Positions 8,322 through 17,820 of a stretch of 64,000 nucleotides of DNA are shown piece by piece (positions within the stretch are counted from its first letter, which is position 1; the number at the start of each line of letters is the position of its first letter). Source of the stretch: Vibrio marinisediminis (lineage in GTDB: Bacteria > Pseudomonadota > Gammaproteobacteria > Enterobacterales > Vibrionaceae). The position numbers and the translations under genes are program-made. Under the pieces are notes generated by a model that saw nothing but the letters and a program-made list of their open reading frames with translations, made no database searches and was not told the DNA's origin. The stretch is taken from NCBI RefSeq assembly GCF_014050145.1, contig NZ_JACFYF010000010.1:1-64000 (forward strand), given 5' to 3'.

Positions 8322-8852
8322 TTGTCTCAGCAATTTTCCGCACTCGATGAGCATTTCATGCGTTGTGCCATGGCATTAGCCGCTCAAGCAGAAAAAGAGG
8401 GAGAAATCCCTGTGGGTGCCGTGCTGGTCAAAGATGGCGAAGTTATCGCAGAAGGCTGGAATCAGTCGATTAGTTGCCACGATGCCACTGCCCATGCAGA
8501 AGTTCAAGCGCTGCGTAAAGCGGGTCAGTCGCTATCAAACTATCGACTGCTTGATACGACGCTGTATGTGACGTTAGAGCCTTGTCCTATGTGTGCTGGC
8601 GCGCTTTTGCATAGCCGTGTGAAACGCATCGTTTTTGGCGCTCCGGATCTTAAAGCGGGGGCGGCAGGCACAGTATTAAATCTGTTTGAACATCAAGCCG
8701 CTTATCACTACGCGACCGTTGAACGAGGGCTGCTGGAAGATGAATGTCGTAAACAGTTGCAAACGTTTTTTAGGCGTCGTCGTAAACAGATTAAAGCGTT
8801 AAAGAAGGCAAAGGATAAGTTGCTAAGTAAGCAAGGAAAAAGCGAGTCATAG
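8322..8852 (+). CDS. tadA: tRNA(adenosine34) deaminase TadA
   Basis: TadA converts adenosine 34 to inosine in the tRNA-Arg(ACG) anticodon. The deaminase zinc site is visible: His58 and catalytic Glu60 in TAHAE, and Cys88 and Cys91 in EPCPMC. The basic C-terminal tail (RRRRKQIKALKKAK) is usual. No ATG lies near the start: TTG at 8322 is chosen because GGAG at 8312-8315 sits six bases upstream and the length then matches E. coli TadA; TTG at 8310 is also in frame, and ATG 8358 would cut into the fold. The tadA-mltF-purL neighbourhood matches E. coli. Confidence 0.95.
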   Translation: MSQQFSALDEHFMRCAMALAAQAEKEGEIPVGAVLVKDGEVIAEGWNQSISCHDATAHAEVQALRKAGQSLSNYRLLDTTLYVTLEPCPMCAGALLHSRVKRIVFGAPDLKAGAAGTVLNLFEHQAAYHYATVERGLLEDECRKQLQTFFRRRRKQIKALKKAKDKLLSKQGKSES

Positions 8853-8864
8853 AAAGGAAATTCA

Positions 8865-8898
8865 GTTAGCAAACATATAAATATGTTTGCTAACTTTT
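8865..8898. terminator. terminator between tadA and the 44-residue ORF
   Basis: GTTAGCAAACATAT is followed almost immediately by its inverse ATATGTTTGCTAAC and then TTTT. The long perfect palindrome sits between convergent genes and could serve both directions. Confidence 0.75.
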
Positions 8899-8922
8899 CA
8901 AGCCAGTCTAATTCAAAAAGAA

Positions 8923-9057
8923 CTAGAGGCTAGACAATTGCACAAATGCACGATGGCGAGCAATCACCTTTTTCTTGTTGTTTGCTAGTTTGCGTTTACG
9001 GCGGTTAGCGGCAACAGTCTTTTTAAGGCGTTTTGATTGCATGCTACGTTTTCGCAT
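8923..9057 (-). CDS. 44-residue highly basic protein, function unknown
   Basis: A short reading frame starts MRKRSMQSKRLKKTVAANRR and ends in VIARHRAFVQLSSL. About 18 of the 44 residues are Lys or Arg and there is no acidic residue at all. A strong GGAGG precedes the ATG by about six bases, and a bidirectional hairpin follows the stop, so it looks like a real gene. Composition and size resemble small ribosomal proteins such as L34, or other RNA- or DNA-binding peptides, but I recognise no family. It lies between tadA and mltF, where E. coli has no equivalent known to me. Confidence 0.7.
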   Translation of the reverse strand: MRKRSMQSKRLKKTVAANRRKRKLANNKKKVIARHRAFVQLSSL

Positions 9058-9230
9058 AAAACAACCTCCAAATAATACAAATTGCATTACCGGTTAAAAC
9101 CGAAATGATCCCCACCAAAAGTTGATGAGAACACGCTTCTACATATTTAGATTTGTATCAGAAATTGATGACAGTTTATTTATCTAAACTCTCGAAGGGC
9201 AGTGAGTATGTATGGATTGCAGCAAAGAAT

Positions 9231-9266
9231 TCAAGGGAAATCTGCATAAATCGAGATTTCCCTTGA
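9231..9266 (-). terminator. hairpin after mltF
   Basis: TCAAGGGAAATC and GATTTCCCTTGA form a perfect 12-bp stem with a 12-base loop, 22 bases beyond the mltF stop. The T-run on the minus strand is weak (TTCTTT). Confidence 0.6.
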
Positions 9267-9288
9267 TTTAGAATAGGTAACCAGTGTT

Positions 9289-10848
9289 TTAGTTAGTTTG
9301 GTTACTTGTATTTGACGACTCAACCGCAGCAGAAGTTGTTAACCCTGAGGCATCGGAAATAGACCCTTGCGCCGCAGAAAGCATCTGTGGGGTGACCTCT
9401 ATTACCGCTAAATCGTTAATATTCACATCACCTTCGTCAGGCGTTTGCTGCTCAACATGACCGATAATACTTTGGTAATAACGACGAATATTCTCAACGT
9501 AATTACGCGCTTCGTCACCACGAGCGTAACCATAGCGGGTATGGCTGTAGTACTTCGCTTGGCGTAGTAATGGCAAGCGCTCTTTTACATCAGCCCATTG
9601 GTCAGGGTTGCCACCTTGTTTCTTGGTGAGCCTTCTGGCATCCATTACGTGTCCGTAGCCTACGTTGTAAGAGGCGAGGGCAAACCAAATTTTCTCATGC
9701 TGCTCAATAGAATCAGGAATGCGAGCTACCATGCGGCGTAAGTATTCCACTCCCCCTTTAATTGATTGCTCAGGGTTAAGTCGATTGGTTACCCCAACAC
9801 TTTTTGCCGTTGGTAGAGTTAACATCATCATGCCACGCACACCGGTTGGCGATCTAGCAACTGGGTTCCAATGTGACTCTTGGTAGGCCAAAGCGGCAAT
9901 TAAGCGCCAATCGAATTCTTCTGAATACTCTTTAAATAGTGGTGCCCATTTAGGCAGTTTGTTGTCCAATGCACGAATAAACGCACGGGTGTCGACGTAA
10001 TCAAAGCTGCCGATATGACCAATGTATTTCTCTTCTAATTGAGCTAAATCACCGGATTGCTTTAAGTGACCAAAGAATTCAATCACCATCGCGTACAGGC
10101 TTTCATCATCAGAACGACGTAAGAACCATGACGTAGGTTGGTCTTCAGTAAGCTCGAAGGCGGTGGCGACATCAGGGTAGATACGTTGAGAAAGTGATAC
10201 TTCAACGGAATCGGCAACGGTGAAGCGTATTTTGCCTTCTGATATCTGTTTGAGCAAATCACTGACATCGGCCGATTTATTAATAGTGAACTTAAAGTCA
10301 GGGTGCTCTGTTTGAATCGTCGCTAAGGTTTGCTTGAAGTGAGAATCACCAACGATAGTGACTACAGGTTTACCGTCATTCTCTTCAATCAGTGATGCTT
10401 GCTTCTTAAGCAATTGGCTCAAATTACGTGGTCGCCAATGCCCTTTTTTATAGATCAACTGCTGGCTGACGTAATAGTAAGCAGGACCGGGTCTAAAGCG
10501 TTTCAATCGATCAGGGGATTGAGTTAAGCCGGCAGCAATAATGTCTATCTCACCTTTTTCAAGCGCTGGATAAAGATTCGAAATTTGATAAGCCGGTTTC
10601 ATTTCTAAACGTACGCCAAGTTCTTGCGCGAACTGACGTGCAATTTCGTAGTCCAACCCGGCAGGACCATCAGGACCGATGTAGTATGAAAGTTGATTGT
10701 TTAGTGTGCCTACACGCAATACGCCGCGTTCACGAATTTGGTCTAAATCGCTTTTGGGTGCCGACTCTATCTGGCATCCCACCAACATCATCGCGCTGAT
10801 AGTAAATAGCAGATAAGTTCGTACTTTATTAAGAAATTGGCTACTCAT
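9289..10848 (-). CDS. mltF: Membrane-bound lytic murein transglycosylase F
   Basis: MltF cleaves the glycan strand of peptidoglycan to give anhydro-muropeptides. The N-terminus is a lipoprotein signal ending in a lipobox (MLVGC), so it should be anchored in the outer membrane. A periplasmic binding-protein-like domain follows (about residues 40-275, LRVGTLNNQLSYYIG), then a Slt-type lysozyme-fold domain (about 300-460) with catalytic Glu324 in AYQESHW and the motif GVRGMMMLTLPTA. The 519-residue length is normal. It is divergent from purL, the same arrangement as in E. coli. Confidence 0.96.
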   Translation of the reverse strand: MSSQFLNKVRTYLLFTISAMMLVGCQIESAPKSDLDQIRERGVLRVGTLNNQLSYYIGPDGPAGLDYEIARQFAQELGVRLEMKPAYQISNLYPALEKGEIDIIAAGLTQSPDRLKRFRPGPAYYYVSQQLIYKKGHWRPRNLSQLLKKQASLIEENDGKPVVTIVGDSHFKQTLATIQTEHPDFKFTINKSADVSDLLKQISEGKIRFTVADSVEVSLSQRIYPDVATAFELTEDQPTSWFLRRSDDESLYAMVIEFFGHLKQSGDLAQLEEKYIGHIGSFDYVDTRAFIRALDNKLPKWAPLFKEYSEEFDWRLIAALAYQESHWNPVARSPTGVRGMMMLTLPTAKSVGVTNRLNPEQSIKGGVEYLRRMVARIPDSIEQHEKIWFALASYNVGYGHVMDARRLTKKQGGNPDQWADVKERLPLLRQAKYYSHTRYGYARGDEARNYVENIRRYYQSIIGHVEQQTPDEGDVNINDLAVIEVTPQMLSAAQGSISDASGLTTSAAVESSNTSNQTN

Positions 10849-11233
10849 TCATAGTTTCTCGTACTTCATGTACGGCCTTTATATCAGAGTCGACGAGTAA
10901 GGCAAAGTAAAGCTGAAGCTATCGCGAGCACAGCTAGATTTTTCGGTGGTGTGCAAAAAAGTTTATGCCGCTATTTGTGGCGGGTTCCGCAGTTGTGGGT
11001 GCAGCAATCTCAAGCAGGACAAGCGTTGAGCAATATTACGTGAACCGGTTGTATTTCAAAATTGACAAAAAAATAAAGCAAACGTTTGCTTTTGATGTTA
11101 CATCACAAAAATAAATCCTTTATAATGCGCCCGCAACCCGAGGTGAAATCGGCATAAGTTATCGATGAATGTTTATTAACTATCTGAATTTATTCCAATA
11201 TCACCTTAATCAATTGCAGAGAGACCTAAGTAC
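10849..11233. other. mltF-purL divergent control region
   Basis: This 385 bp gap has no gene. The purL-proximal part holds a PurR operator (11075-11092) and a TATAAT at 11121-11126. The mltF-proximal part shows nothing I can name. Confidence 0.7.
11075..11092. promoter_or_regulatory. PurR operator of purL
   Basis: AAAGCAAACGTTTGCTTT is a perfect 18-base palindrome containing the PurR core GCAAACGTTTGC. A TTGACA lies at 11062-11067 and a TATAAT at 11121-11126. PurR with bound hypoxanthine or guanine would repress purL here. Confidence 0.9.
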
Positions 11234-14200
11234 ATGAGAATTTTGCGTGGCTCCCCAGCTCTTTCCGAGTTTCGTGTTAACAAGCTACTAGACCTTTGCC
11301 GTGAACAGCAGTTACCTGTGAGCGCTATTTACGCAGAGTTTATGCACTTTGCTAATTTGACGGCAGATCTCAATGCCTCAGAGAGTGAGAAGCTTGAAAA
11401 GCTACTTACCTATGGTCCAACGATTGAAGAACATGAACCGCAAGGTTTATTGCTTCTTGTTACCCCACGTCCCGGCACAATCTCACCTTGGTCTTCTAAA
11501 TCGACTGATATCGCAACAAACTGTGGCTTAGACAAAGTAAAACGTCTTGAGCGTGGCACGGCGTATTATATTGAATCTTCAGTTGAGCTTTCTCAACCGC
11601 AAATTGAAGCAGTAAAAGCATTAATCCATGATCGAATGATGGAAACCGTATTCACTGAGTTTGAAGCGGCTGACACACTGTTTAAAGTATCACAGCCAGC
11701 ACCAGTGGCAGATGTTGATATCTTGGCTGGTGGTCGCCTTGCGCTTGAAGAAGCAAACGTTTCCCTTGGTCTTGCTTTGGCTGAAGATGAAATTGATTAC
11801 TTGGTCGAAAGCTTTACTAAACTAGGCCGTAACCCAAATGATATTGAGCTGATGATGTTTGCCCAAGCAAACTCAGAGCACTGTCGCCATAAGATTTTCA
11901 ATGCTGATTGGACAATTGATGGTGTGGAGCAAGAGAAATCTCTGTTTAAGATGATTAAGAACACTTTTGAAGTGACACCAGATCATGTGCTGTCAGCCTA
12001 CAAAGATAATGCTGCGGTAATGGCAGGTTCAAAAGTCGGTCGCTTCTTCCCTGATCCTGAGACTCGTCAATACAATTACCATCATGAAGATGCCCACATC
12101 CTGATGAAGGTAGAAACACATAACCACCCAACGGCAATTTCACCATGGCCAGGTGCATCCACCGGTTCGGGTGGTGAGATTCGTGACGAGGGCGCAACAG
12201 GTATTGGTGGTAAACCAAAAGCTGGTCTGGTTGGTTTTACTACTTCAAACTTGCGTATTCCTGGCTTTGAACAGCCATGGGAAACGGATTTCGGTAAGCC
12301 AGGTCGCATTGTTACAGCACTGGATATTATGCTGGATGGTCCGCTAGGTGGCGCGGCATTTAACAATGAGTTTGGTCGTCCGAACTTGCTGGGTTACTTC
12401 CGTACCTATGAAGAGAAAGTGACTTCTCATGCGGGTGAGGAAGTACGTGGTTATCATAAGCCGATCATGATTGCTGGTGGTTTAGGTAATATCCGCGACC
12501 AACATGTGCAGAAAAAAGAGATCCCAGTTGGCGCGAAGCTAATTGTGCTTGGCGGTCCAGCGATGAACATTGGTTTAGGTGGCGGCGCAGCCTCGTCAAT
12601 GGCATCAGGTCAATCAGCAGAAGACCTTGATTTTGCATCTGTTCAGCGTGAAAACCCAGAGATGGAGCGTCGCTGTCAGGAAGTGATAGATCGCTGTTGG
12701 CAGCTTGGCGAGCAAAACCCGATTGCCTTTATCCATGATGTGGGTGCGGGCGGTATCTCGAATGCATTGCCAGAGTTGGTTGATGATGGCGAGCGTGGTG
12801 GTAAATTCCAACTACGCGATGTGCCAAATGATGAGCCGGGCATGAGCCCACTTGAGATCTGGTGTAACGAATCACAAGAGCGTTATGTTTTAGCGGTAGC
12901 CGTAGAAAACATGGCGGAGTTTGACGCAATCTGTAAGCGTGAACGCGCACCTTATGCTGTGGTCGGTGAAGCGACAGAAGAGCGCCATCTAACGTTGGAA
13001 GACTCACATTTCGACAATACGCCAATCGATATGCCTATGGATATCCTACTAGGCAAAGCACCGAAGATGCACCGTGATGCAACAACGTTAAAAGTTGAAA
13101 GCCCAGCGATTAATCGTGATGGTATCGAAATTAACGACGCAGTTGATCGCGTGCTTCGCTTACCGACGGTCGCTGAAAAGACCTTCTTGATTACCATTGG
13201 TGACCGCTCTGTAACAGGCTTAGTTGCCAGAGACCAAATGGTTGGTCCTTGGCAGGTTCCTGTCGCTAACTGCGCAGTCACTGCAGCGAGTTATGATACT
13301 TACCATGGCGAAACGATGTCGATGGGTGAGCGTACACCAGTCGCACTGTTGGATTTTGGTGCTTCAGCGCGTCTTGCTGTTGGTGAATCACTGACCAACA
13401 TTGCGGGTACGGATATTGGCGATATTAAACACATCAAACTGTCGGCAAACTGGATGTCACCAGCGGGTCACCCAGGTGAAGATGCTGGTTTGTACGAAGC
13501 GGTAAAAGCCGTTGGTGAAGAGCTATGTCCAGCGCTAGGGTTAACTATCCCAGTAGGTAAAGACTCGATGTCGATGAAGACCAAGTGGGAAGAGAACGGT
13601 GAAAACAAAGAGGTGACTTCACCGCTGTCACTGGTGATCACCGCATTCGGTCGTGTGGAAGATGTACGCAAGACGGTAACTCCGCAACTTCGTACCCCGG
13701 CAACGTTACACGGGCTTGGCGAGTCTTCACTAGTACTCGTTGACTTAGGTAATGGGCAAAACCGCATGGGCGCAACGGCGCTGGCACAGGTATACAAGCA
13801 ACTGGGTGATAAGCCAGCTGATGTTGATAACGCGGAGCAATTGAAAGGCTTCTTTGACGCAATGCAAAGCTTAGTGCGCAATGACAAGTTGGTTGCTTAT
13901 CACGATAAAGGTGATGGTGGTCTGTTTGTGACATTGGCTGAAATGGCTTTTGCAGGGCACTGTGGCGTAAATGCAAATATTGCAGAGCTTGGTGACGATA
14001 CGCTAGCGGCTCTGTTTAACGAAGAGCTAGGTGCCGTTGTTCAAGTTAGAAATGAAGACCTTGATTCTGTACTGTCGACACTCGCAGCGCATGGTTTAGA
14101 AGCGTGTTCTCATGTTATTGGTCGTGTAGAAGAGTCAGATACTCTCATTATTACATCGGGTGATGAAGTGATTGTAGAGCGCTCACGTACTGAGCTTCGC

Positions 14201-15142
14201 ACCATCTGGGCTGAGACCACGCATAAAATGCAAGGTCTACGAGACAATCCAGTATGTGCCGACCAAGAGTTTGAAGCGAAGAAAGACAACTCAGACCCTG
14301 GTCTGAACGTGAAACTAAGTTTTGATGTGAATGAAGACATTGCGGCGCCATATATTGCAAAACGCGCGAAGCCTAAAATGGCAATTCTACGTGAGCAAGG
14401 CGTAAACTCGCATGTTGAAATGGCCGCAGCGTTTGACCGAGCGGGTTTTGAAGCTACTGACATTCACATGAGTGATATTCTAACTGGTCAAGCGGTATTG
14501 GAAGAGTACAACGGCTTAGTCGCTTGTGGTGGTTTCTCTTATGGTGACGTACTTGGAGCGGGTGAGGGCTGGGCAAAATCCATTCTATTCAATGCTCAGG
14601 CGCGTGAACAGTTTGAGGGCTTCTTCAACCGTGACGATACCTTCTCACTGGGTATTTGTAATGGCTGTCAAATGCTGTCTAACTTGAAAGAGTTGATCCC
14701 AGGCGCTGAGTTATGGCCTCGTTTTGTACGCAATGAATCGGAGCGTTTTGAAGCACGCTTTAGTTTGGTTGAAGTACAAAAATCAGACTCAATCTTCTTT
14801 GATGGTATGGCGGGCTCGCGTATGCCAATCGCAGTCTCACACGGTGAAGGCCGCGTGGAAGTGCGTAACGGCGAACATTTAAATGCAATTGAAGCGTCGG
14901 GCACAGTCGCATTGCGTTATGTTGATAACCATGGCAACCCAACCCAGCAGTACCCAAATAACCCGAATGGTTCGCCAAACGCGATTACGGGTTTAACGAC
15001 TGCTGATGGGCGTGTCACGATTATGATGCCGCATCCAGAGCGAGTGTTCCGAACGGTTGCAAACTCATGGCATCCAGACAGCTGGGGCGAGAATAGTGCG
15101 TGGATGCGTTTATTCCAAAATGCCCGTAAGAACATTGGCTAA
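11234..15142 (+). CDS. purL: Phosphoribosylformylglycinamidine synthase
   Basis: PurL catalyses the fourth step of purine synthesis: FGAR, glutamine and ATP give FGAM. This is the large single-chain form (1302 residues, close to E. coli). It has an N-terminal PurS-like region, two AIR-synthase-type ATP-binding halves ([19 protein letters not shown] near 290; [10 protein letters not shown] and HDKGDGG motifs) and a C-terminal class I glutamine amidotransferase domain with nucleophile Cys1142 in GICNGCQ and His1267/Glu1269 in PHPE. It is monocistronic, preceded by a PurR box and followed by a terminator. Confidence 0.98.
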   Translation: MRILRGSPALSEFRVNKLLDLCREQQLPVSAIYAEFMHFANLTADLNASESEKLEKLLTYGPTIEEHEPQGLLLLVTPRPGTISPWSSKSTDIATNCGLDKVKRLERGTAYYIESSVELSQPQIEAVKALIHDRMMETVFTEFEAADTLFKVSQPAPVADVDILAGGRLALEEANVSLGLALAEDEIDYLVESFTKLGRNPNDIELMMFAQANSEHCRHKIFNADWTIDGVEQEKSLFKMIKNTFEVTPDHVLSAYKDNAAVMAGSKVGRFFPDPETRQYNYHHEDAHILMKVETHNHPTAISPWPGASTGSGGEIRDEGATGIGGKPKAGLVGFTTSNLRIPGFEQPWETDFGKPGRIVTALDIMLDGPLGGAAFNNEFGRPNLLGYFRTYEEKVTSHAGEEVRGYHKPIMIAGGLGNIRDQHVQKKEIPVGAKLIVLGGPAMNIGLGGGAASSMASGQSAEDLDFASVQRENPEMERRCQEVIDRCWQLGEQNPIAFIHDVGAGGISNALPELVDDGERGGKFQLRDVPNDEPGMSPLEIWCNESQERYVLAVAVENMAEFDAICKRERAPYAVVGEATEERHLTLEDSHFDNTPIDMPMDILLGKAPKMHRDATTLKVESPAINRDGIEINDAVDRVLRLPTVAEKTFLITIGDRSVTGLVARDQMVGPWQVPVANCAVTAASYDTYHGETMSMGERTPVALLDFGASARLAVGESLTNIAGTDIGDIKHIKLSANWMSPAGHPGEDAGLYEAVKAVGEELCPALGLTIPVGKDSMSMKTKWEENGENKEVTSPLSLVITAFGRVEDVRKTVTPQLRTPATLHGLGESSLVLVDLGNGQNRMGATALAQVYKQLGDKPADVDNAEQLKGFFDAMQSLVRNDKLVAYHDKGDGGLFVTLAEMAFAGHCGVNANIAELGDDTLAALFNEELGAVVQVRNEDLDSVLSTLAAHGLEACSHVIGRVEESDTLIITSGDEVIVERSRTELRTIWAETTHKMQGLRDNPVCADQEFEAKKDNSDPGLNVKLSFDVNEDIAAPYIAKRAKPKMAILREQGVNSHVEMAAAFDRAGFEATDIHMSDILTGQAVLEEYNGLVACGGFSYGDVLGAGEGWAKSILFNAQAREQFEGFFNRDDTFSLGICNGCQMLSNLKELIPGAELWPRFVRNESERFEARFSLVEVQKSDSIFFDGMAGSRMPIAVSHGEGRVEVRNGEHLNAIEASGTVALRYVDNHGNPTQQYPNNPNGSPNAITGLTTADGRVTIMMPHPERVFRTVANSWHPDSWGENSAWMRLFQNARKNIG

Positions 15143-15172
15143 TGTAAGCGAGTGGTCTTTGAGATAACAGAG

Positions 15173-15199
15173 CGCAGCCTAATAAGGCTGCGTTTTTTT
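15173..15199 (+). terminator. intrinsic terminator of purL
   Basis: CGCAGCCT, loop AATA, AGGCTGCG, then TTTTTTT. Confidence 0.92.
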
Positions 15200-15323
15200 C
15201 GCTACAAGCTGATAAATATGCCTTTGAGCGATATTGAACTAGTTTGTGATCGAGATCTTATTAGGAAAGCATAAAATAATTGCAGCACGCTAGGATCTTT
15301 TATGTTCTAATACCGCGCTTACC

Positions 15324-15391
15324 AAGGGATGGTGTTAAACAGCTCAGCTTCGATGGAGTTATCAAGTTGACCGATCCCTGAATAATCCCTT
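15324..15391 (+). other. possible alternative-pairing leader before DUF3622 gene
   Basis: AAGGGAT (15324-15330) can pair with ATCCCTT (15385-15391), directly upstream of the AGGAAATTG before the start codon, or with ATCCCT (15374-15379). The two helices are mutually exclusive and one would sit against the ribosome binding site. No known riboswitch class is recognised. Confidence 0.3.
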
Positions 15392-15402
15392 AGGAAATTG
15401 AA

Positions 15403-15723
15403 ATGTCTAAAAACAAAAAATTCGCAATTCGCGTGACTGAAAAGCGCGCTGGTTGGACTGCAGAAATCACTCGTCAAGTAACATCACGTAAGACAGTAGT
15501 CTCTAAGCGTGAAGCTGGTTTTGAAACTGAAGAACTTGCGCAAGCATGGGCTGAGAACGAGTTGCTAGGTTTTGTTAAGAACCAAGCAGAACGTAACGAG
15601 CGTAAAGGCCAACAACGTGTTGAGCGTCAAGAACGCCAAGAGCTTGAAACGGCAAAACGCAAAGCAGCAGCATTGCGTGCGCGTGCGGAAGCAGCGTTAG
15701 AAGCTGACGACGAAGAAGAGTAA
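15403..15723 (+). CDS. DUF3622 domain protein
   Basis: A 106-residue soluble protein whose N-terminal half (about residues 1-60, MSKNKKFAIRVTEKRAGWTA) fits the DUF3622 family known from Vibrio and relatives. The second half is a highly charged, probably helical or coiled-coil stretch rich in Arg, Glu, Gln and Ala, ending in an acidic DDEEE. No catalytic motif is visible and no function is established. A 260 bp spacer precedes it and a strong terminator follows. Confidence 0.82.
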   Translation: MSKNKKFAIRVTEKRAGWTAEITRQVTSRKTVVSKREAGFETEELAQAWAENELLGFVKNQAERNERKGQQRVERQERQELETAKRKAAALRARAEAALEADDEEE

Positions 15724-15740
15724 TCATTGCTCTTAATCGA

Positions 15741-15768
15741 AAAAAAACCGCCGAACGGCGGTTTTTTT
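15741..15768. terminator. bidirectional terminator
   Basis: AAAACCGCCG, loop AA, CGGCGGTTTT with A and T runs on both flanks. It serves the DUF3622 gene and the convergent DUF4250 gene. Confidence 0.92.
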
Positions 15769-15794
15769 GTGTTCTTAGCATAGATAAAACTGGG

Positions 15795-15986
15795 TTAGCG
15801 GAATTGACCAACCTCAGGTAGAAACTCAAATCCGGCAGTGGCTAATTTAGTTTGTAAAGCTTGTTTATCAATATCGAAAAACTTAACCAGTTCATCAAGA
15901 TCACCGGCGAAATCATCACGTAACTTTAAGTTTATGATGCTCATCAGCATGATAGGATCCATGCTTTCAAATTTAGCCAAATCCAT
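15795..15986 (-). CDS. DUF4250 domain protein
   Basis: A 63-residue protein beginning MDLAKFESMDPIMLMSIINL, matching the DUF4250 pattern (a short helical protein with a conserved DPxMLxSxxNxKLRD core). No function is known. It starts two bases after the yaeP stop codon, so the two are almost certainly co-transcribed. Confidence 0.82.
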   Translation of the reverse strand: MDLAKFESMDPIMLMSIINLKLRDDFAGDLDELVKFFDIDKQALQTKLATAGFEFLPEVGQFR

Positions 15987-15988
15987 AT

Positions 15989-16192
15989 TTAGTCCTCAAA
16001 ATCTGAAATTAACAGATTTGCAGCGGCGAAAGCGGCTTTTTCACGTACTGATTTATCGAGAGTTGTATCGGCTGCAATTTCATTTAATGTACGCACCGCA
16101 CAGGTAATAGCTTGTGGGATGTAGCCTTGATCACCACTACCAATCTGCGCGTATAGCTCGCGCACTAAATCACAACAATCGTAAACTTTCAT
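15989..16192 (-). CDS. yaeP: YaeP family protein
   Basis: A 67-residue protein that aligns with E. coli Yae[26 protein letters not shown], and the ending [15 protein letters not shown]. The function is unknown. The frame is open to 16234, but ATG 16192 is chosen because GGAAG lies eight bases upstream and the family begins there. In E. coli yaeP pairs with rof (Rho inhibitor); here the partner is instead a DUF4250 gene. Confidence 0.88.
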   Translation of the reverse strand: MKVYDCCDLVRELYAQIGSGDQGYIPQAITCAVRTLNEIAADTTLDKSVREKAAFAAANLLISDFED

Positions 16193-16344
16193 CGTTTTAC
16201 TTCCAATTAAATGAGAACTTATCTCAATATACACATAGTGTTTGGCAAACTCAAAGGTTGAGATTGCGCTACCTCAAGGCTTAGTCTGAGTTGGACTAAA
16301 TTTGTGCAATCGAAAGCGGAATCCGCAGCCAAGACCAATAAAAA

Positions 16345-17001
16345 TCAATGGTTAAGTTGCATTTCAAGCTGCTGAGTCACTTCCGGAGCTAAGTTAAGCT
16401 GCTTTGCTAATTCTTGTAGATAAGCTTTTTCCATAAAGTTTTGCTCGTCGATGATGATCAATGAGGCAAGGTACACTTCAGAAGCTTGTTGTGGTGTCGT
16501 AGCAAGTTGAGCAACTTGGCTTGGATCGAGCGGCTTATTGAGCTCTTGATGGATCAACGTTTTAAGTTGTTCGTCGGCACCTGCCTGCGCTATGGCCGTT
16601 TCAATATGCTTCATTTCTGTTTCGTCAACGTGCCCATCGGCTTTTGCTGCGGCGATCATGGCTTTGAGAATCAACTGTTCATGAATACTATTTTGAGCGT
16701 TAAAAGTGTCATTGCTTGGTGTTGCCGGGCTGGTTTGGCTTGCTTGCCAGTCGTTATAAACTTTATAAGCCAACGCACCAAGAGCTGCTGCGCCGCCGAC
16801 TTTTAAAGCATTCTTACCGACTTTTTTACCCATCTTCTTACTCTTTTTTGACCCCATCAGTAGGTTGACTAAACCGCCACCAACCGCGCCAGCTCCGAGA
16901 GATTTGAGTGTGCTTGACGTTGATGAGCTTTTTAGTTGCTGTTGTCCTTGGCGAACAATGTCAGAGCTGAGAGCCTGATTAAGCAAAGATTTGATATCCA
17001 T
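16345..17001 (-). CDS. DUF533 / TerB-like protein (YebE-like)
   Basis: A 218-residue protein. An N-terminal segment (MDIKSLLNQALSSD) is followed by a Gly-rich, Lys-rich hydrophobic stretch (about 35-85, SLGAGAVGGGLVNLLMGSKK and VGGAAALGALAYKVYNDW) that may be membrane-associated. A C-terminal TerB-like helical domain (about 105-215) shows KAMIAAAKADGHVDETE. E. coli YebE has this architecture. The role is unknown; TerB-like domains are linked to metal binding and envelope stress. It is a single-gene unit. Confidence 0.82.
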   Translation of the reverse strand: MDIKSLLNQALSSDIVRQGQQQLKSSSTSSTLKSLGAGAVGGGLVNLLMGSKKSKKMGKKVGKNALKVGGAAALGALAYKVYNDWQASQTSPATPSNDTFNAQNSIHEQLILKAMIAAAKADGHVDETEMKHIETAIAQAGADEQLKTLIHQELNKPLDPSQVAQLATTPQQASEVYLASLIIIDEQNFMEKAYLQELAKQLNLAPEVTQQLEMQLNH

Positions 17002-17130
17002 AATTACCTCAATTAATTGATGCCGAAACTGACGAGTTTGTGGTTAGTCTTACTGTAGCAAACAAAGAATGAACAGAAGATTAATAGCAATACGCGAAGC
17101 AGATGGAAGAAGTTTGAACTTTTAGGCAAT

Positions 17131-17156
17131 AAAAAAGCGAACGTAATGTTCGCTTT
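17131..17156 (-). terminator. intrinsic terminator of purMN
   Basis: On the minus strand AAAGCGAAC, loop ATTAC, GTTCGCTTT is followed by a T-run. It lies 23 bases past the purN stop. Confidence 0.88.
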
Positions 17157-17178
17157 CTAAATTAGAAATAAAGAGGTG

Positions 17179-17817
17179 CTATTCGGGGGCGTAGCCATGC
17201 ATATGAAGTTGTTCACCATCTAAAAACGCTTTGCCTTCGCGCATCTCTAGACGATCTTCAACAAACCATTTTGCAACCATAGGGTAGATTCGGTGCTCTT
17301 GGTTTTGCACGCGCTCAGTTAGGCTTTCGACATTGTCTTCGTCAAAAATAGGCACTTTGGCTTGTAAGATCACTGGACCACCATCAAGTTGCTCAGTCAC
17401 AAAGTGAACGCTGGTACCATGCTCCTCATCACCAGCGTGGATAGCACGTTGATAGGTATTTAATCCAGGATATTTTGGCAGTAGAGAAGGGTGAATATTG
17501 ATCATACGACCAAGGTAATGGCGTACAAACTCACCACTTAATATTCTCATATAGCCAGCAAGGATGATTAAATCAGGCTTGAATCCATCAATTTGGCGCA
17601 TCAATTCATGATCAAATGCATCACGAGTATCGAATGCCTTAGGATCGAGAAACACTCCAGCTGCGCCAGCTTTTTTGGCACGCTCAAGCGCATAAGCTTC
17701 CGCTTTATTTGAGAAAACCGCGGTAACTTTGCCGTGCGTGATGTTTGCATCGCAGGCATCAATGATTGCTTGAAGGTTGGTACCGTTTCCGGAAACTAAA
17801 ACTACAATACTCTTCAT
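17179..17817 (-). CDS. purN: Phosphoribosylglycinamide formyltransferase
   Basis: PurN transfers a formyl group from 10-formyl-tetrahydrofolate to GAR in purine synthesis. At 212 residues it is the usual size. The N-terminal GNGTNLQAIIDAC binds the phosphoribosyl group, MINIHPSLLPKYPG holds the catalytic Asn-His, and VHFVTEQLDGGPVI carries the catalytic Asp. It starts three bases after purM, forming the same purMN operon as in E. coli. Confidence 0.97.
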   Translation of the reverse strand: MKSIVVLVSGNGTNLQAIIDACDANITHGKVTAVFSNKAEAYALERAKKAGAAGVFLDPKAFDTRDAFDHELMRQIDGFKPDLIILAGYMRILSGEFVRHYLGRMINIHPSLLPKYPGLNTYQRAIHAGDEEHGTSVHFVTEQLDGGPVILQAKVPIFDEDNVESLTERVQNQEHRIYPMVAKWFVEDRLEMREGKAFLDGEQLHMHGYAPE

Positions 17818-17820
17818 AAG

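Noticed and set aside
8865-8898. Perfect palindrome as a possible integron attC or repeat element
   Set aside because: It occurs once, lacks attC core sites, and sits between convergent genes with a T-run, so it is a terminator.
12082-14463. Several antisense reading frames of 85-140 codons opposite purL
   Set aside because: They are shadows of the purL frame with odd composition and no ribosome binding site; purL is intact and full length.
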